Of a DNA stretch of 37,123 bases, positions 18,180-27,397 are shown one piece after another. A model generated the notes under the pieces. The model was not told the origin of the DNA, did no database searches, and was given only the letters and a program-made list of their open reading frames with translations. A program made the position numbers and the translations under genes. Origin of the DNA: JBGTGT01 sp051439375 (lineage in GTDB: Bacteria; Cyanobacteriota; Cyanobacteriia; Cyanobacteriales; Microcystaceae). Location: positions 1 to 37,123 of the forward strand of contig JBFRWB010000161.1 in assembly GCA_051439375.1 (NCBI GenBank), in the 5' to 3' direction. Numbering within the stretch: position 1 is the stretch's first letter; each line of letters starts with the position of its first letter.

Positions 18180-19091
18180 ATGACAACAGTTGCACCAGTT
18201 CCTTCTAAAAAAAAATTATGGTTTGCAGCGATCAAACCACCCATGTACACTGTCGCAGTAATTCCAATTACCGCAGGGACAGCATTAGCTTACTATCAAA
18301 CTCAACAATTTAATGGGGGAATTTTTGCCCTGTTTTTACTGTCTGCTATCTTCATTATTGCATGGTTAAATATTAGCAACGATGTCTTTGACGCAGAGAC
18401 AGGAATTGACCAAAATAAGCACCATTCAATCGTTAATTTAACGGGGAATAAGTCACTAATGTTTTGGTTAAGTAACCTCTTCTTAGTCTTAGGATTTTTA
18501 GGCGTAATTGCGATTGACTGGTGGTTAAAGGATTGGACAGTCTTGGGTATTATTATGCTTTGTTGTGCATTAGGATATAGTTATCAAGGGCCGCCTTTCC
18601 GTTTAGGCTATCAAGGGTTAGGTGAAATTATTTGTTTTATTTGTTTTGGCCCTTTAGCGATCGCAGCTTCCTATTATTCTCAAACTCAATTAATAACCCC
18701 TAATATTCTACCAACAGGAATTTTCATTGGAATTAGCACCTCAATTATTTTATTCTGTTCACATTTTCACCAAGTAGAAGATGATTTAGCAGCAGGGAAA
18801 AAATCCCCCATTGTACGACTCGGAACGTTCCGAGGGTTTCAATTCTTAACCCTTTTTACCCTTAGTTTATACGGGCTAACTGTTTTATTTATCCTCTTAA
18901 ATCTTTTTCCTATATGGACATTATCCATCTTTCTTAGTTTTCCCTTTGCTTGGCAATTAATAGCTCACGTCTATCAATATCATGGTCAACCAGAGAAAAT
19001 CAAAAACGGCAAATTTATTGCAGTAAATCTTCATTTTATTAGTGGTTTATTACTTTCTTTAGGATTGATTTTACCGAATTTACTGAATTAA
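18180..19091 (+). CDS. menA: 1,4-dihydroxy-2-naphthoate phytyltransferase MenA
   Basis: 303 residues of the UbiA prenyltransferase superfamily, with eight or nine membrane segments. It attaches the phytyl chain to 1,4-dihydroxy-2-naphthoate in phylloquinone (vitamin K1) synthesis for photosystem I. The first Asp-rich motif is ISNDVFDAETG (Asn67, Asp68, Asp71) and the second HFHQVEDDLAAGKKSPIVRLG (195-202 onward), both diagnostic for MenA. The N terminus KLWFAAIKPPMYTVAVIPI also fits. It stands alone, convergent with the nuclease-like gene at 19149. Confidence 0.94.
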   Translation: MTTVAPVPSKKKLWFAAIKPPMYTVAVIPITAGTALAYYQTQQFNGGIFALFLLSAIFIIAWLNISNDVFDAETGIDQNKHHSIVNLTGNKSLMFWLSNLFLVLGFLGVIAIDWWLKDWTVLGIIMLCCALGYSYQGPPFRLGYQGLGEIICFICFGPLAIAASYYSQTQLITPNILPTGIFIGISTSIILFCSHFHQVEDDLAAGKKSPIVRLGTFRGFQFLTLFTLSLYGLTVLFILLNLFPIWTLSIFLSFPFAWQLIAHVYQYHGQPEKIKNGKFIAVNLHFISGLLLSLGLILPNLLN

Positions 19092-19148
19092 TGTTATTGA
19101 TTAAAGTGTTAAAAGCTCACCTAAAGACAAGAAAAAGAGCAAAAGTAT

Positions 19149-20114
19149 TTAGACTTGAGATAACCAATTTAACAATTCTTCTATAGTAGTTAGAAATGCA
19201 GCTTCTTCTCCTAATTGTTCTAATTGTTCTGTTGTTAACTGACTAATTTGAGTGATAATTTCTGGAGACACTTCCCCAAAGCGTCGTCGGATAATTCGGA
19301 AAATTAAATCGAGTTTTCCGGCTTTAATTCCTTCAGTCCTTCCTTGTTCTAAACCTTGCTCTAAACCTTGCGCTCTTCCCTGTTCTAATCCTTCTGCTAA
19401 ACCAATTTCTTTAGCTTTAAGTGCAATTCCTTCTTGATCTGTCAACCAAAAGGCTCGTTTTTGGATATCTTCTAATTCATCAACACTTAAGTTGGCTCGG
19501 TTAGCAATATCTAATGCGTGATCAATTGCAGAAATTTGGGACATTGTTGTGGGTTTTTCTCTTAGCTCTGGTGCTTTTTGTAGAAAATAAATCCATTTCT
19601 CAGCCGTTGTTTCTAACTGTTCTAAAGATTTATCAAATTTAGGAAGTTCAACAAATACTAATTCAATTTCTTTATTAAAGACTAAATTACTTTCTATATC
19701 TTTAAACAAAAAACGATGAGTAATCAATGAACTCTCAGAAAAAAGCGTAAAATTGACAATCGTTAAAGCAATAACAGGATTGAGTAAAGAATATCCTTCC
19801 CCCGAATCTAATTGATTTGAGTATGATTTAGCTGCATTATAGATGACTCTTTTATCAAAGGCATAGCGATTTAAAACCTGCATCTCGATTAAAACAGTGG
19901 TATTGTTATCGAGTTTAGCCTTGACATCTAAATAAGTATCTTTGAGACTAAAATTTGCTCCCGGAGAATAAGGATTTAAAATCTCTAGGTCTTGAATCAC
20001 CGCTTGATCTTCGTAAAGAATTGCATTAAGAAAACTTAGCAAAATATCTTTACTTTGTTCCGAACCAAAGATTCTTTTAAAAGCATAATCAGTTTTCGGG
20101 TTAATAAATCTCAT
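19149..20114 (-). CDS. Rpn-type PD-(D/E)XK nuclease-family protein (transposase-associated)
   Basis: 321 residues. The N-terminal part, INPKTDYAFKRIFG and LLSFLNAILY, followed by DTYLDVKAKLDNNTTVLIEMQ, is the PDDEXK_2/Rpn family (D and E-x-Q of the nuclease core). Relatives promote RecA-independent recombination in E. coli; cyanobacteria have many copies. Residues about 245-272 are a low-complexity run of EGxEQGRxQG units, typical of the family and likely to vary in length by slippage. A C-terminal helical region follows. It is not flanked by clear inverted repeats here. Confidence 0.88.
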   Translation of the reverse strand: MRFINPKTDYAFKRIFGSEQSKDILLSFLNAILYEDQAVIQDLEILNPYSPGANFSLKDTYLDVKAKLDNNTTVLIEMQVLNRYAFDKRVIYNAAKSYSNQLDSGEGYSLLNPVIALTIVNFTLFSESSLITHRFLFKDIESNLVFNKEIELVFVELPKFDKSLEQLETTAEKWIYFLQKAPELREKPTTMSQISAIDHALDIANRANLSVDELEDIQKRAFWLTDQEGIALKAKEIGLAEGLEQGRAQGLEQGLEQGRTEGIKAGKLDLIFRIIRRRFGEVSPEIITQISQLTTEQLEQLGEEAAFLTTIEELLNWLSQV

Positions 20115-20135
20115 ATGAGTTACCTTTTTTAAAAG

Positions 20136-20759
20136 TTAGAAAAAATCTTGATTTAATACCTTTTGAATTCTAGCACGCACCGTTAAATCTTCGTCTGTTT
20201 CTCCCATTTGTCTCAAATATTCGATAATTTGTGTCTGAAATATTTTCTGTGTTTTCAACAAAGATTCTAATGCTACAATAGCCGCATAACGCACGACCCA
20301 TTCCCCATCCTTACACACTTCTAGAAGAACATTTAAAACATTTTGCTGGGCTTCTAATCGATTATTTTCAGAAATATTAGACCATTTTATATTACCTAAT
20401 CCCTTAGCAGCGGCTCGGCGTACACTCAAAGCAAAATCGCTCTTTGCTGCTTCTTCTAAAATAGACAAGGCTCTAGGATCTCCAATTCCTGAACAAGCAC
20501 GAATTGCCCATGCTCGCGCACCATAATTATAACCATCAATTTTCTCTAGGATTTGGGGAATTGCCGTCTCTCCCAAAGCAACCAACCCTTCTACTGCTGC
20601 TACCGCAGCACCGGGGTTATTATAACCCAAAACAGTAATTAAGGTAGGAATAGCAGCTTTATCTTTTGCATTAGCTAAATCTTGCACTGCATCAGTCAAT
20701 TTTTGCGCTGAATCGGCTTGATCTACTGTATTAATTAGCTTTTGAATATCTGTTCCCAT
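20136..20759 (-). CDS. cpcF: HEAT-repeat bilin lyase subunit, CpcF-like
   Basis: The start at 20759 (MGTDIQKL) is chosen because GAGAGGT lies just upstream; an ATG nine codons earlier at 20786 is in frame. The protein is built of PBS-lyase/HEAT repeats: AAIPTLITVLGYNNPGAAVAAVEGL, GDPRALSILEEAA, VRRAAAKGLG, VVRYAAIVALESL. With CpcE, CpcF attaches phycocyanobilin to the alpha subunit of phycocyanin. The YNNPGAAVAAV and DGYNYGARAWAIRA segments match CpcF as I recall it. cpcE is not adjacent. Alternative: an NblB-like or other HEAT lyase-family protein. Divergent from prfC. Confidence 0.78.
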   Translation of the reverse strand: MGTDIQKLINTVDQADSAQKLTDAVQDLANAKDKAAIPTLITVLGYNNPGAAVAAVEGLVALGETAIPQILEKIDGYNYGARAWAIRACSGIGDPRALSILEEAAKSDFALSVRRAAAKGLGNIKWSNISENNRLEAQQNVLNVLLEVCKDGEWVVRYAAIVALESLLKTQKIFQTQIIEYLRQMGETDEDLTVRARIQKVLNQDFF

Positions 20760-20888
20760 TAGACCTCTCACTGAAATAAACATCAACTTAATTATATAAT
20801 TTAGTAGTTTGAGGGTTCAGAAGTTCAGGCGGTAATAAGACAAATGGATCTGCTACAGTAAGAAGAGTGTCTGACAAATACAGCAGCA

Positions 20889-22496
20889 ATGACCCTAGAA
20901 ATCGACCAAGAAATTGAACAAGCAGTGGGGAAACGGCGCAATTTTGCCATTATTTCTCACCCCGACGCTGGAAAAACCACCCTTACCGAAAAACTCCTCC
21001 TCTATGGAGGTGCAATTCATCAAGCTGGCGCAGTGAAAGCCCGAAGAGATCAGCGAAAAGCAACCTCAGACTGGATGGAGATGGAAAAACAACGGGGAAT
21101 CTCTGTCACCTCGACAGTTCTGCAATTTGACTATCAAAACGTCCAAATTAATCTTCTTGATACCCCCGGCCACCAAGACTTTAGTGAAGATACCTATCGT
21201 ACCCTTGCTGCAGCTGATAATGCGGTTATGTTAATCGATGTCGCTAAAGGCTTAGAACCCCAAACCCGTAAATTATTTGAAGTCTGTCGCCTCAGAAAAC
21301 TGCCAATTTTTACTTTTATCAATAAATTAGACCGTCCGGGGCGAGATCCTTTAGAATTACTCGATGAAATTGAGCAAGAGTTAGGAATGCAAACCTATGC
21401 GGTTAATTGGCCCATCGGAATGGGCGATCGCTTTAAAGGGGTTTTTCATCGTCCAACTCAGGAAATACATCTGTTTGAAAGACGCTCCCACGGATCACAG
21501 GAAGCCCAAGAAACGGTTATTTCCCTTGGTGATCCCCAAATTGAAGAATACCTAGAAACTGAGCTTTATTATCAGCTAAAAGAAGAATTAGAAATCCTTG
21601 AAGAATTAGGGGGAGAGTTAGACCTACAAGCGGTACATGATGGTGAAATGACCCCTATTTTCTTCGGTAGTGCTATGACTAATTTTGGGGTACAGTTATT
21701 CTTACGCTCCTTTTTAGATTATGCCCTCAAACCCGAAGGTCGTTCCTCTTCCATGGGAGTTCTTAACCCTGCCTATCCAGAGTTTACGGGCTTTGTCTTT
21801 AAACTGCAAGCGAATATGGATCCGAAACACAGAGACAGGGTTGCGTTCATTCGGGTCTGTACTGGAAGATTCGAGAAGGATATGGTAGTTAGTCACGCTA
21901 GAACAGGGAAAAATGTCCGCTTATCCCGTCCTCAAAAGCTTTTTGCTCAAGATCGGGCTTCCATTGAAGAAGCTTATCCGGGGGATGTAATCGGGTTAAA
22001 TAATCCGGGGGTTTTTGCCATCGGGGATACCATATATTGCGGTAAAAAGGTGGAATATGAAGGAATTCCTAGCTTCTCTCCAGAATTATTTACCTACTTG
22101 AAAAATCCTAACCCATCCAAGTTTAAACAATTCCAAAAAGGGATTCAAGAGTTAAGGGAAGAAGGGGCGATCCAAATTATGTATGCAGAAGATGCGTTTA
22201 AACGAGATCCTATTCTAGCAGCAGTAGGACAACTGCAATTTGATGTTGTACAGTTTCGTCTGTTAAATGAATATGGCGTAGAAACCACCACCGAACCCTT
22301 ACCCTACAGTGTAGCCCGTTGGGTAGTAGAAGGTTGGGAAGCCTTGGAAAAGGTGGGACGCTTATTTAATACGATGACGGTTAAAGATAACTGCGATCGC
22401 CCTGTTTTATTATTCAAGAATGAATGGAATTTGGATCAGGTAAAAAGCGATCATCCTTCCCTTGAGTTGAGCGCAACTTCTCCGTTATCAAGGTAA
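20889..22496 (+). CDS. prfC: Peptide chain release factor 3
   Basis: 535 residues, complete. RF3 is a translational GTPase that removes RF1/RF2 from the ribosome after termination. Nucleotide-binding motifs are intact: SHPDAGKTTLTE (P loop), RGISVTSTVL (switch I), DTPGHQDFSEDT (switch II) and NKLDRPGRDP. The GSAMTNFGVQLFL and EAYPGDVIGLNNPG segments are typical of RF3 rather than EF-G. Monocistronic; the Uma2 gene follows after about 60 nt. Confidence 0.96.
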   Translation: MTLEIDQEIEQAVGKRRNFAIISHPDAGKTTLTEKLLLYGGAIHQAGAVKARRDQRKATSDWMEMEKQRGISVTSTVLQFDYQNVQINLLDTPGHQDFSEDTYRTLAAADNAVMLIDVAKGLEPQTRKLFEVCRLRKLPIFTFINKLDRPGRDPLELLDEIEQELGMQTYAVNWPIGMGDRFKGVFHRPTQEIHLFERRSHGSQEAQETVISLGDPQIEEYLETELYYQLKEELEILEELGGELDLQAVHDGEMTPIFFGSAMTNFGVQLFLRSFLDYALKPEGRSSSMGVLNPAYPEFTGFVFKLQANMDPKHRDRVAFIRVCTGRFEKDMVVSHARTGKNVRLSRPQKLFAQDRASIEEAYPGDVIGLNNPGVFAIGDTIYCGKKVEYEGIPSFSPELFTYLKNPNPSKFKQFQKGIQELREEGAIQIMYAEDAFKRDPILAAVGQLQFDVVQFRLLNEYGVETTTEPLPYSVARWVVEGWEALEKVGRLFNTMTVKDNCDRPVLLFKNEWNLDQVKSDHPSLELSATSPLSR

Positions 22497-22557
22497 GTGA
22501 TTAAATCTTATGAAACTTATGGAGATTTAGGCGGATCAAAAAGGAGTTAACCTCAAA

Positions 22558-23112
22558 ATGCAAACCTCTACTAAACCACTAACCTTAGAAGACTTTTTAA
22601 AGCTTCGTGAAACTCAACCCGCTTCAGAATTCATTAATGGGGAAATTATTCAAAAAGCAATGCCGCAAGGAAAACATAGCCGTTTACAGTATAAGTTTTG
22701 TTTGACGGTGAATCAAGTCGCTGAAATGGCAAAAATTGCTTGTGCTTTTCCAGAGTTGCGGTGTGTTTTTGGCGATCAAGCAATTGTTCCAGATGTTACG
22801 GTGTTTCGGTGGGAACGAATTCCTCGCAATCATTTAGGTCAAGTTGAAAACCGTTTTGGGACGCATCCTGATTGGTCAATTGAAATTTTATCTCCTGATC
22901 AAAGTTCAACTAAAGTATTAGGAAACTTATTACATTGTTCTCAATATGGCACAGAATTAGGGTGGTTAATTGACCCAGATGAAGAGACGATTTTAGTTGT
23001 TTTTCCTGACCAACGGGTACAATTATTAAGGGAAGATGAATCTTTACCCATTTTACAGGGAATTGAGTTGCAATTAACAGTTAGTCAAGTTTTTAGTTGG
23101 TTGAATCTTTAA
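22558..23112 (+). CDS. Uma2-family protein (DUF820)
   Basis: 184 residues. Family features are LTLEDFLKLRETQPASEFINGEIIQK, QAIVPDVTVFRW (acidic PD motif), HPDWSIEILSPDQSSTKVLGNLLHC and ELGWLIDPDEE. It has AAGGAG 11 nt before the ATG. Same fold as the protein at 13980-14555 but only distantly similar, so not a recent duplication. Function unknown; followed by the tRNA gene on the other strand. Confidence 0.88.
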   Translation: MQTSTKPLTLEDFLKLRETQPASEFINGEIIQKAMPQGKHSRLQYKFCLTVNQVAEMAKIACAFPELRCVFGDQAIVPDVTVFRWERIPRNHLGQVENRFGTHPDWSIEILSPDQSSTKVLGNLLHCSQYGTELGWLIDPDEETILVVFPDQRVQLLREDESLPILQGIELQLTVSQVFSWLNL

Positions 23113-23249
23113 ATGAAAACTTTTATGGTTAATTCAAATAAGAAGGATGAAACACTATCACCTTGTCTTGTTGTAAGTATGGAGATAGTCAAGGCCATAT
23201 TTTATTAGCGTCTGAACAATGACACCTAATTTGTCACTGTATAGTTGAA

Positions 23250-23323
23250 TCGGGATGACAGGATTTGAACCTGCGGCATCCTGCTCCCAAAGCAGGCGCG
23301 CTACCAAGCTGCGCTACATCCCG
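23250..23323 (-). tRNA. tRNA-Pro, anticodon UGG
   Basis: Read on the minus strand, the acceptor stem CGGGATG pairs with CATCCCG, the D arm is AGCGCAGCTTGGTAGCGCG-like, the anticodon stem CCTGC/GCAGG encloses loop TTTGGGA with anticodon TGG, and the T arm carries GGTTCAAATCC. The discriminator base is A at 23250. The 3' CCA is not encoded. Confidence 0.97.
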
Positions 23324-23441
23324 TGCGTTCTCTCGTCCAGTATAACGTAAACCTTAGCATTTGAGGAAGGTTTAGGGAGATTAACAAGATGTTTTTTTGA
23401 CTAACCTCCTCTAAGCTTTCCCTGAAAATAAAACGGTAACA

Positions 23442-24608
23442 TTAATATTCGGGAACATTGGGGTCAACTTGTTGACTCCATGCTTTAATCCCTCCTTTAA
23501 CGTTAATTCCCTCAATTCCCGCTTTTTTAAGAATCCCTAACGCTTTTGCTGACCGTCCTCCCATTTTACAATGAGCAATTAAACGATGACCATTAAGCAA
23601 TTCTTTGACCTTTTCTACCCCTGGCCCCTTTTCAATGTCAGGTAAGGGAATTAAAACAGCTTTTGGAATACGTGCAATTTCATATTCGTTAGGATTACGC
23701 ACATCAATGAGAACATAATCCTGAGCATCGCTGTCTAAGAGAGCTTTTAACTCAGTTACTGTCATCTCATCTATTTTTTGCTGTTCCTCTTGTGCTTTCG
23801 CTTGAGGAATTCCACAAAACTGCTCGTAGTCAATTAATTTCTCAATAACAGGACGTTCTGGGTTTGGCCGTAGTTTTAATTCTCGGAAGGTTAAGTCCCA
23901 CGCATTAAACAGCAGTAAACGACCACTTAAGGTATTGGGTGCGCCTAAAATAATTTTGAGGGTTTCTGTGGCTTGAATTGTGCCAATAATACCGGGTAAA
24001 ACCCCTAGTACGCCCCCTTCTGCACAGGAAGGAACCATACCGGGTGGGGGGGGTTCGGGGTACAAATCTCGGTAATTTGGACCGCCTTCGTAATTAAAGA
24101 CCGTTGCTTGTCCCTCAAATCGGAAAATTGAACCATAAACATTGGGTTTGTTCAAAAGAACACAAGCGTCATTTGTGAGGTAACGGGTGGGGAAGTTATC
24201 TGTCCCGTCAATAACGACATCGTAAGGTTTAAGAATATCGAGGGCGTTTTCTGAAGAAAGGCGAGTTTCGTAGAGATCCACTTGGCAGTAGGGGTTAATC
24301 TCTAAAATCCGACTCTTAGCTGACTCAATTTTCGGTTTACCTACCCAAGATGTACCGTGAATGATTTGACGTTGTAAGTTGGAATGATCAACAATATCGA
24401 AATCAACGATTCCCAAGCGACCAATTCCAGCGGCCGCAAGATAAGAAATGAGGGGAGAACCTAATCCACCCGTTCCAATGCAGAGGACACTTGCTGCTTT
24501 TAGCTTTTTTTGCCCATCCAGTCCGACTTCTGGCAAGATAATGTGACGGGCGTATCGTTCAAATTCCTCTTTTGTGAGTTGTATGTCTTTTAAATTAGGG
24601 TTGAGCAT
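23442..24608 (-). CDS. moeB: MoeB/ThiF-type adenylyltransferase fused to a rhodanese domain
   Basis: 388 residues. Residues about 12-260 are an E1-like adenylyltransferase: YARHIILPEVGLDGQ, GTGGLGSPL (nucleotide loop), DFDIVDHSNLQRQ, DGTDNFPTRYL. Residues about 285-388 are a rhodanese domain with IDVRNPNEYE and active-site Cys347 in HCKMGGRS. Such proteins adenylate and sulfurate the C-terminal GG of MoaD/ThiS-like carriers for molybdopterin, thiamine or thio-modification. The four zinc cysteines of E. coli MoeB are replaced: CYRC by NYRD and NPxCxxC by NPERPVI. The active-site segment VPSCAEGGVLG is kept. Stand-alone gene. Confidence 0.9.
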   Translation of the reverse strand: MLNPNLKDIQLTKEEFERYARHIILPEVGLDGQKKLKAASVLCIGTGGLGSPLISYLAAAGIGRLGIVDFDIVDHSNLQRQIIHGTSWVGKPKIESAKSRILEINPYCQVDLYETRLSSENALDILKPYDVVIDGTDNFPTRYLTNDACVLLNKPNVYGSIFRFEGQATVFNYEGGPNYRDLYPEPPPPGMVPSCAEGGVLGVLPGIIGTIQATETLKIILGAPNTLSGRLLLFNAWDLTFRELKLRPNPERPVIEKLIDYEQFCGIPQAKAQEEQQKIDEMTVTELKALLDSDAQDYVLIDVRNPNEYEIARIPKAVLIPLPDIEKGPGVEKVKELLNGHRLIAHCKMGGRSAKALGILKKAGIEGINVKGGIKAWSQQVDPNVPEY

Positions 24609-24753
24609 AAACGTACTGAAATCATTGCAATAGAGTGGTTGTGAGGGGTGCAGGACTCCTTATCATAGCAAAATTTTTCAGGGGTACAGACTTTGCACAA
24701 TGAAGATTTAATGATTGTCTTAAGGTTACCCTATCCTAGGTCTTTGTAAGCGT

Positions 24754-25599
24754 TTACCCTTTAACGGCTCCTGCGGTTAATCCTTCGACAATTTTACGTT
24801 GAAATACTAATACTAAAATAACAAGGGGGAAAGTTCCTACAATGGTTGCAGCAGCGATCGCACCATAGGGAATATCATAGATAAAAGATCCCCCAATTTG
24901 AGCCGTTGCAACAGGAACGGTTTTTAATATATCACGGGGAATAAAAGTAAGGGCAAAAATATATTCATTCCATGCAAAGATGAAGGTTAAAATACTGGTG
25001 GTCACAAGGGCAGGAAGGGTCATGGGTAATAAGATATGAATTAACATCCCTGTGATACTATAACCATCAATTTTCGCTGCATCTTCTATTTCTGTCGGCA
25101 ATTTTTGAAAAAAGCTTCGCATCACTAAAATAGTTAAGGGTAAATTCATCGCTGTGTAGGGAATGACTAATGCTATATAATTGTTTCCTAATCCTAAGAA
25201 TTTGATGACTTCTAAGAGTCCTAAAAATAATAAAACATAAGGAAATAAAGTAACGCCTAAGATAAATAATAAAATGAGATTCTCTCCTACTAATTTTAAC
25301 CGAGCTAGGGCATAAGCAGCCGGTGAACCAATTACTAAACATAAAAAAGTTGAGATGACTGCTACTAAAGCACTATTGAAAAGATAGAGAAAGAAAGGAC
25401 GACGGGTAAAGATTTCATAATAATGTTCTAAGGTAAAACGACGAGGGAAATAAACCGTTGGAATGGCTGATATATCCCCATTCACTTTAAGGGAGGTTAG
25501 GATTTGCCAAAGAATCGGAAGCAGACAAAAAAGAGCCGTTATAATGACAGCTATCCAAAGAAGAAAGGGACGAATGCGTTGGGAAAATAGGAACTTCAT
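24754..25599 (-). CDS. Carbohydrate ABC transporter permease, MalG/GgtD type
   Basis: 281 residues with six membrane segments. The permease signature is present near residues 185-215: EIEDAAKIDGYSITGMLIHI with LLPMTLPALVTT, which docks the ATPase. It belongs to the MalG branch of sugar permeases, which work as a pair with a MalF-type partner, a binding protein and an ATPase. None of these is in the window, so the substrate cannot be given; the cyanobacterial glucosylglycerol and trehalose/sucrose uptake systems are possibilities. It is followed by about 145 nt to the moeB start. Confidence 0.85.
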   Translation of the reverse strand: MKFLFSQRIRPFLLWIAVIITALFCLLPILWQILTSLKVNGDISAIPTVYFPRRFTLEHYYEIFTRRPFFLYLFNSALVAVISTFLCLVIGSPAAYALARLKLVGENLILLFILGVTLFPYVLLFLGLLEVIKFLGLGNNYIALVIPYTAMNLPLTILVMRSFFQKLPTEIEDAAKIDGYSITGMLIHILLPMTLPALVTTSILTFIFAWNEYIFALTFIPRDILKTVPVATAQIGGSFIYDIPYGAIAAATIVGTFPLVILVLVFQRKIVEGLTAGAVKG

Positions 25600-26099
25600 A
25601 ATTTCAATCTCACTTGACTTTAAGAAGAAAAGAAAAGCTTACGAGTTTTTAGGTACAATTTAACAATATCTATTTTACGTCTTTTTTGACATAAACAGAG
25701 GATTTTTTTTGTTAATAAGTGTTGATGACTCACCGACGACTCTCAACAGATTCTCTCGCCACTCTCAAAAACTCATTAATAGAATATTTATATTATTTAT
25801 TGAGAGCAATTGCTGGTTAAACAGGTGTAGAGTGGGCAAGTGGAGTTAATTTACATTGTATTAGGATAATCTTAATAGCTTGCCCACCAAAAAGTAAATA
25901 TTAATATTTTCAAAAGGAATTGATGGAAACAATACAGACTCCGTAGGGGCAGGTTTAGCAGATAAACTATGATTAACACCAGAAAATAACGTTTAAAACC
26001 TGCCCTCATAAGGATGGAATTCTCTCTTTTAAGCTTTCCTCAAACTCAGGTTAATTAATTAATGATAACATCATGTTGCAATGACATAATGATTAAGAG
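25600..26099. repeat. 500-bp gene-free region with two long-arm inverted repeats
   Basis: No gene is seen. An inverted repeat at 25832-25887 has GTGGGCAAG and CTTGCCCAC arms about 38 nt apart and belongs to the stem-loop family found between the PEP-CTERM genes. A second at 25947-26005 has GGGCAGGTTT and AAACCTGCCC arms. The sequence ACAGACTCCGTAGGGG at 25934-25949 recurs inverted at 31817-31832. The end (about 26065-26100) repeats the spacer found before the next two genes (CAATGACATAATGATTAAG). Confidence 0.75.
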
Positions 26100-26450
26100 T
26101 TAGCTATCTTTTTCAGTGTCATGATCTTCTTTATTTTTGAACTTAATTCCAGTGAAAAGCATGACACCACCAACTAAAAAGAGTCCTAAGATGTTTGATG
26201 ATTCAGGAATAGATGATGAACTGCCTCCTATTCCCAAAGTATTTTGATTTAATCTTACCCCATCTACAGAAAATACATTTGCTTCTAAAATCGATGAATT
26301 ATTACTTCTATAGTTCCATCCTTGAGCAGTTGGTAAGCTATCAAAGCCAAGCGTTACATCGCCAGCAGTCACACTTTTTTGATTAATGTATAACATAGTG
26401 ACTGTACTAGCAATCACAGTTACTAAGTGAACTATTTTTGTGGTCTTCAT
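26100..26450 (-). CDS. Short PEP-CTERM-type exported protein (PEP gene 1)
   Basis: 116 residues: signal peptide (MKTTKIVHLVTVIAS.., ending near SVTAG), a body of only about 45 residues (GFDSLPTAQGWNYRS.., VFSVDGVRLNQNTLGIG) and a C-terminal sorting tail IPESSNILGLFLVGG, membrane stretch, KFKNKED and acidic end. The body looks like the beginning of a jelly-roll (LamG-like) domain whose rest is missing. PEP-CTERM proteins are exported and processed by exosortase; no exosortase is in the window. The tail differs most from the others (KNKEDHDTEKDS). GGAGA lies before the ATG in the leader shared with genes 2 and 6. It is last in the array. Confidence 0.8.
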   Translation of the reverse strand: MKTTKIVHLVTVIASTVTMLYINQKSVTAGDVTLGFDSLPTAQGWNYRSNNSSILEANVFSVDGVRLNQNTLGIGGSSSSIPESSNILGLFLVGGVMLFTGIKFKNKEDHDTEKDS

Positions 26451-26563
26451 GAGGTAATTCTCCGTAAAAAGTAAAGGGTTGAAAGGTTAACAATCAGTAG
26501 CGATAAACTGTCATTGCAAAGGGAAATAATAGACAACAACCCTATCTTTCAATGACATAATGA

Positions 26564-27277
26564 TTAAGCATTAGGTATCTTCTTCGGTATCAGAGTCTTC
26601 TTTCTTCTTGAACTTGATACCATAAAAAGAATGACACCACCGACTAAAAATAGTCCCAAGAGATTAGAGGATTCGGGGACAGAAACAGAATCAGATTCTT
26701 CGAGTACAACATTATCTAAACCAATATAACTTCGACCTGTACTTCCAATGAGAGAAATTGTTGTTTCTATATCCGTTGCAGTAAAGTTTAAAGTAAAGGT
26801 TTCCCAAGTACTAACTGACTGAAGATTATTACGAAAAAATGTCTCTGAAATATTATCCGCGGACGCCGTAATTGCTACTGGTGAACCAAATCCAGTCGTT
26901 CCCCCAAGATCAAACATCAAATTATATTCTTGACCAATTTCAGTTGTTACGGTTTGAGTAACACCTCCAAACGGTAAACTATCTAATCCAGTTAGATCAA
27001 AGGAGCGATTTCCGTCAGAAGGTGGAATATTGAAGCTTGTTGGTCCATCTAACCATCCTAAGTCACTATTTATAACCGTCCATCCAGTAATATTATTTGC
27101 ACCTGCATTAAGAATCATAATATTTGATGCAAAATTACCACTGAAATTACCTGTCTCAAAACTGCCATTCTGAATCAGATTAACAGCTTGAACAGGTTGG
27201 GTATTGGTAACAAGAGTTCCCAACATGGTTAATCCAGCAATATTAGTAATTAATTGGGATATTTTTTGAGTCTTCAT
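26564..27277 (-). CDS. PEP-CTERM-type exported protein with choice-of-anchor C/DUF642-like body (PEP gene 2, frameshifted tail)
   Basis: The ATG at 27277 (MKTQKISQL) is preferred to one six codons upstream because it has GGAGAATTACATC before it. The body NLIQNGSFETGNFSG, ITGWTVINSDLGWLDG, GNRSFDLTGLD, GGVTQTV and GLDNVVLEE is the choice-of-anchor C (DUF642-like) type, probably carbohydrate-binding. The sorting segment VPESSNLLGLFLVGGVILF is normal, but a one-base deletion near 26621-26624, relative to the paralogs, shifts the frame. The end is MVSSSRRKKTLIPKKIPNA instead of TGIKFKKKED plus acidic residues. The basic cluster after the membrane stretch survives by chance in the new frame. Confidence 0.85.
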   Translation of the reverse strand: MKTQKISQLITNIAGLTMLGTLVTNTQPVQAVNLIQNGSFETGNFSGNFASNIMILNAGANNITGWTVINSDLGWLDGPTSFNIPPSDGNRSFDLTGLDSLPFGGVTQTVTTEIGQEYNLMFDLGGTTGFGSPVAITASADNISETFFRNNLQSVSTWETFTLNFTATDIETTISLIGSTGRSYIGLDNVVLEESDSVSVPESSNLLGLFLVGGVILFMVSSSRRKKTLIPKKIPNA

Positions 27278-27397
27278 GATGTAATTCTCCATCAAAAGTA
27301 AAGGTATAAAAGGTTAACAATCAGTAGCGATCAACCATCATTATGAGGGGAAGTAATAGACGATAATACTATCTCGCAATGAGATAATGATTAAGAA

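Noticed and set aside
23324..23441. Second tRNA or small RNA next to tRNA-Pro
   Set aside because: No cloverleaf or stable stem is visible in the 118 bases.
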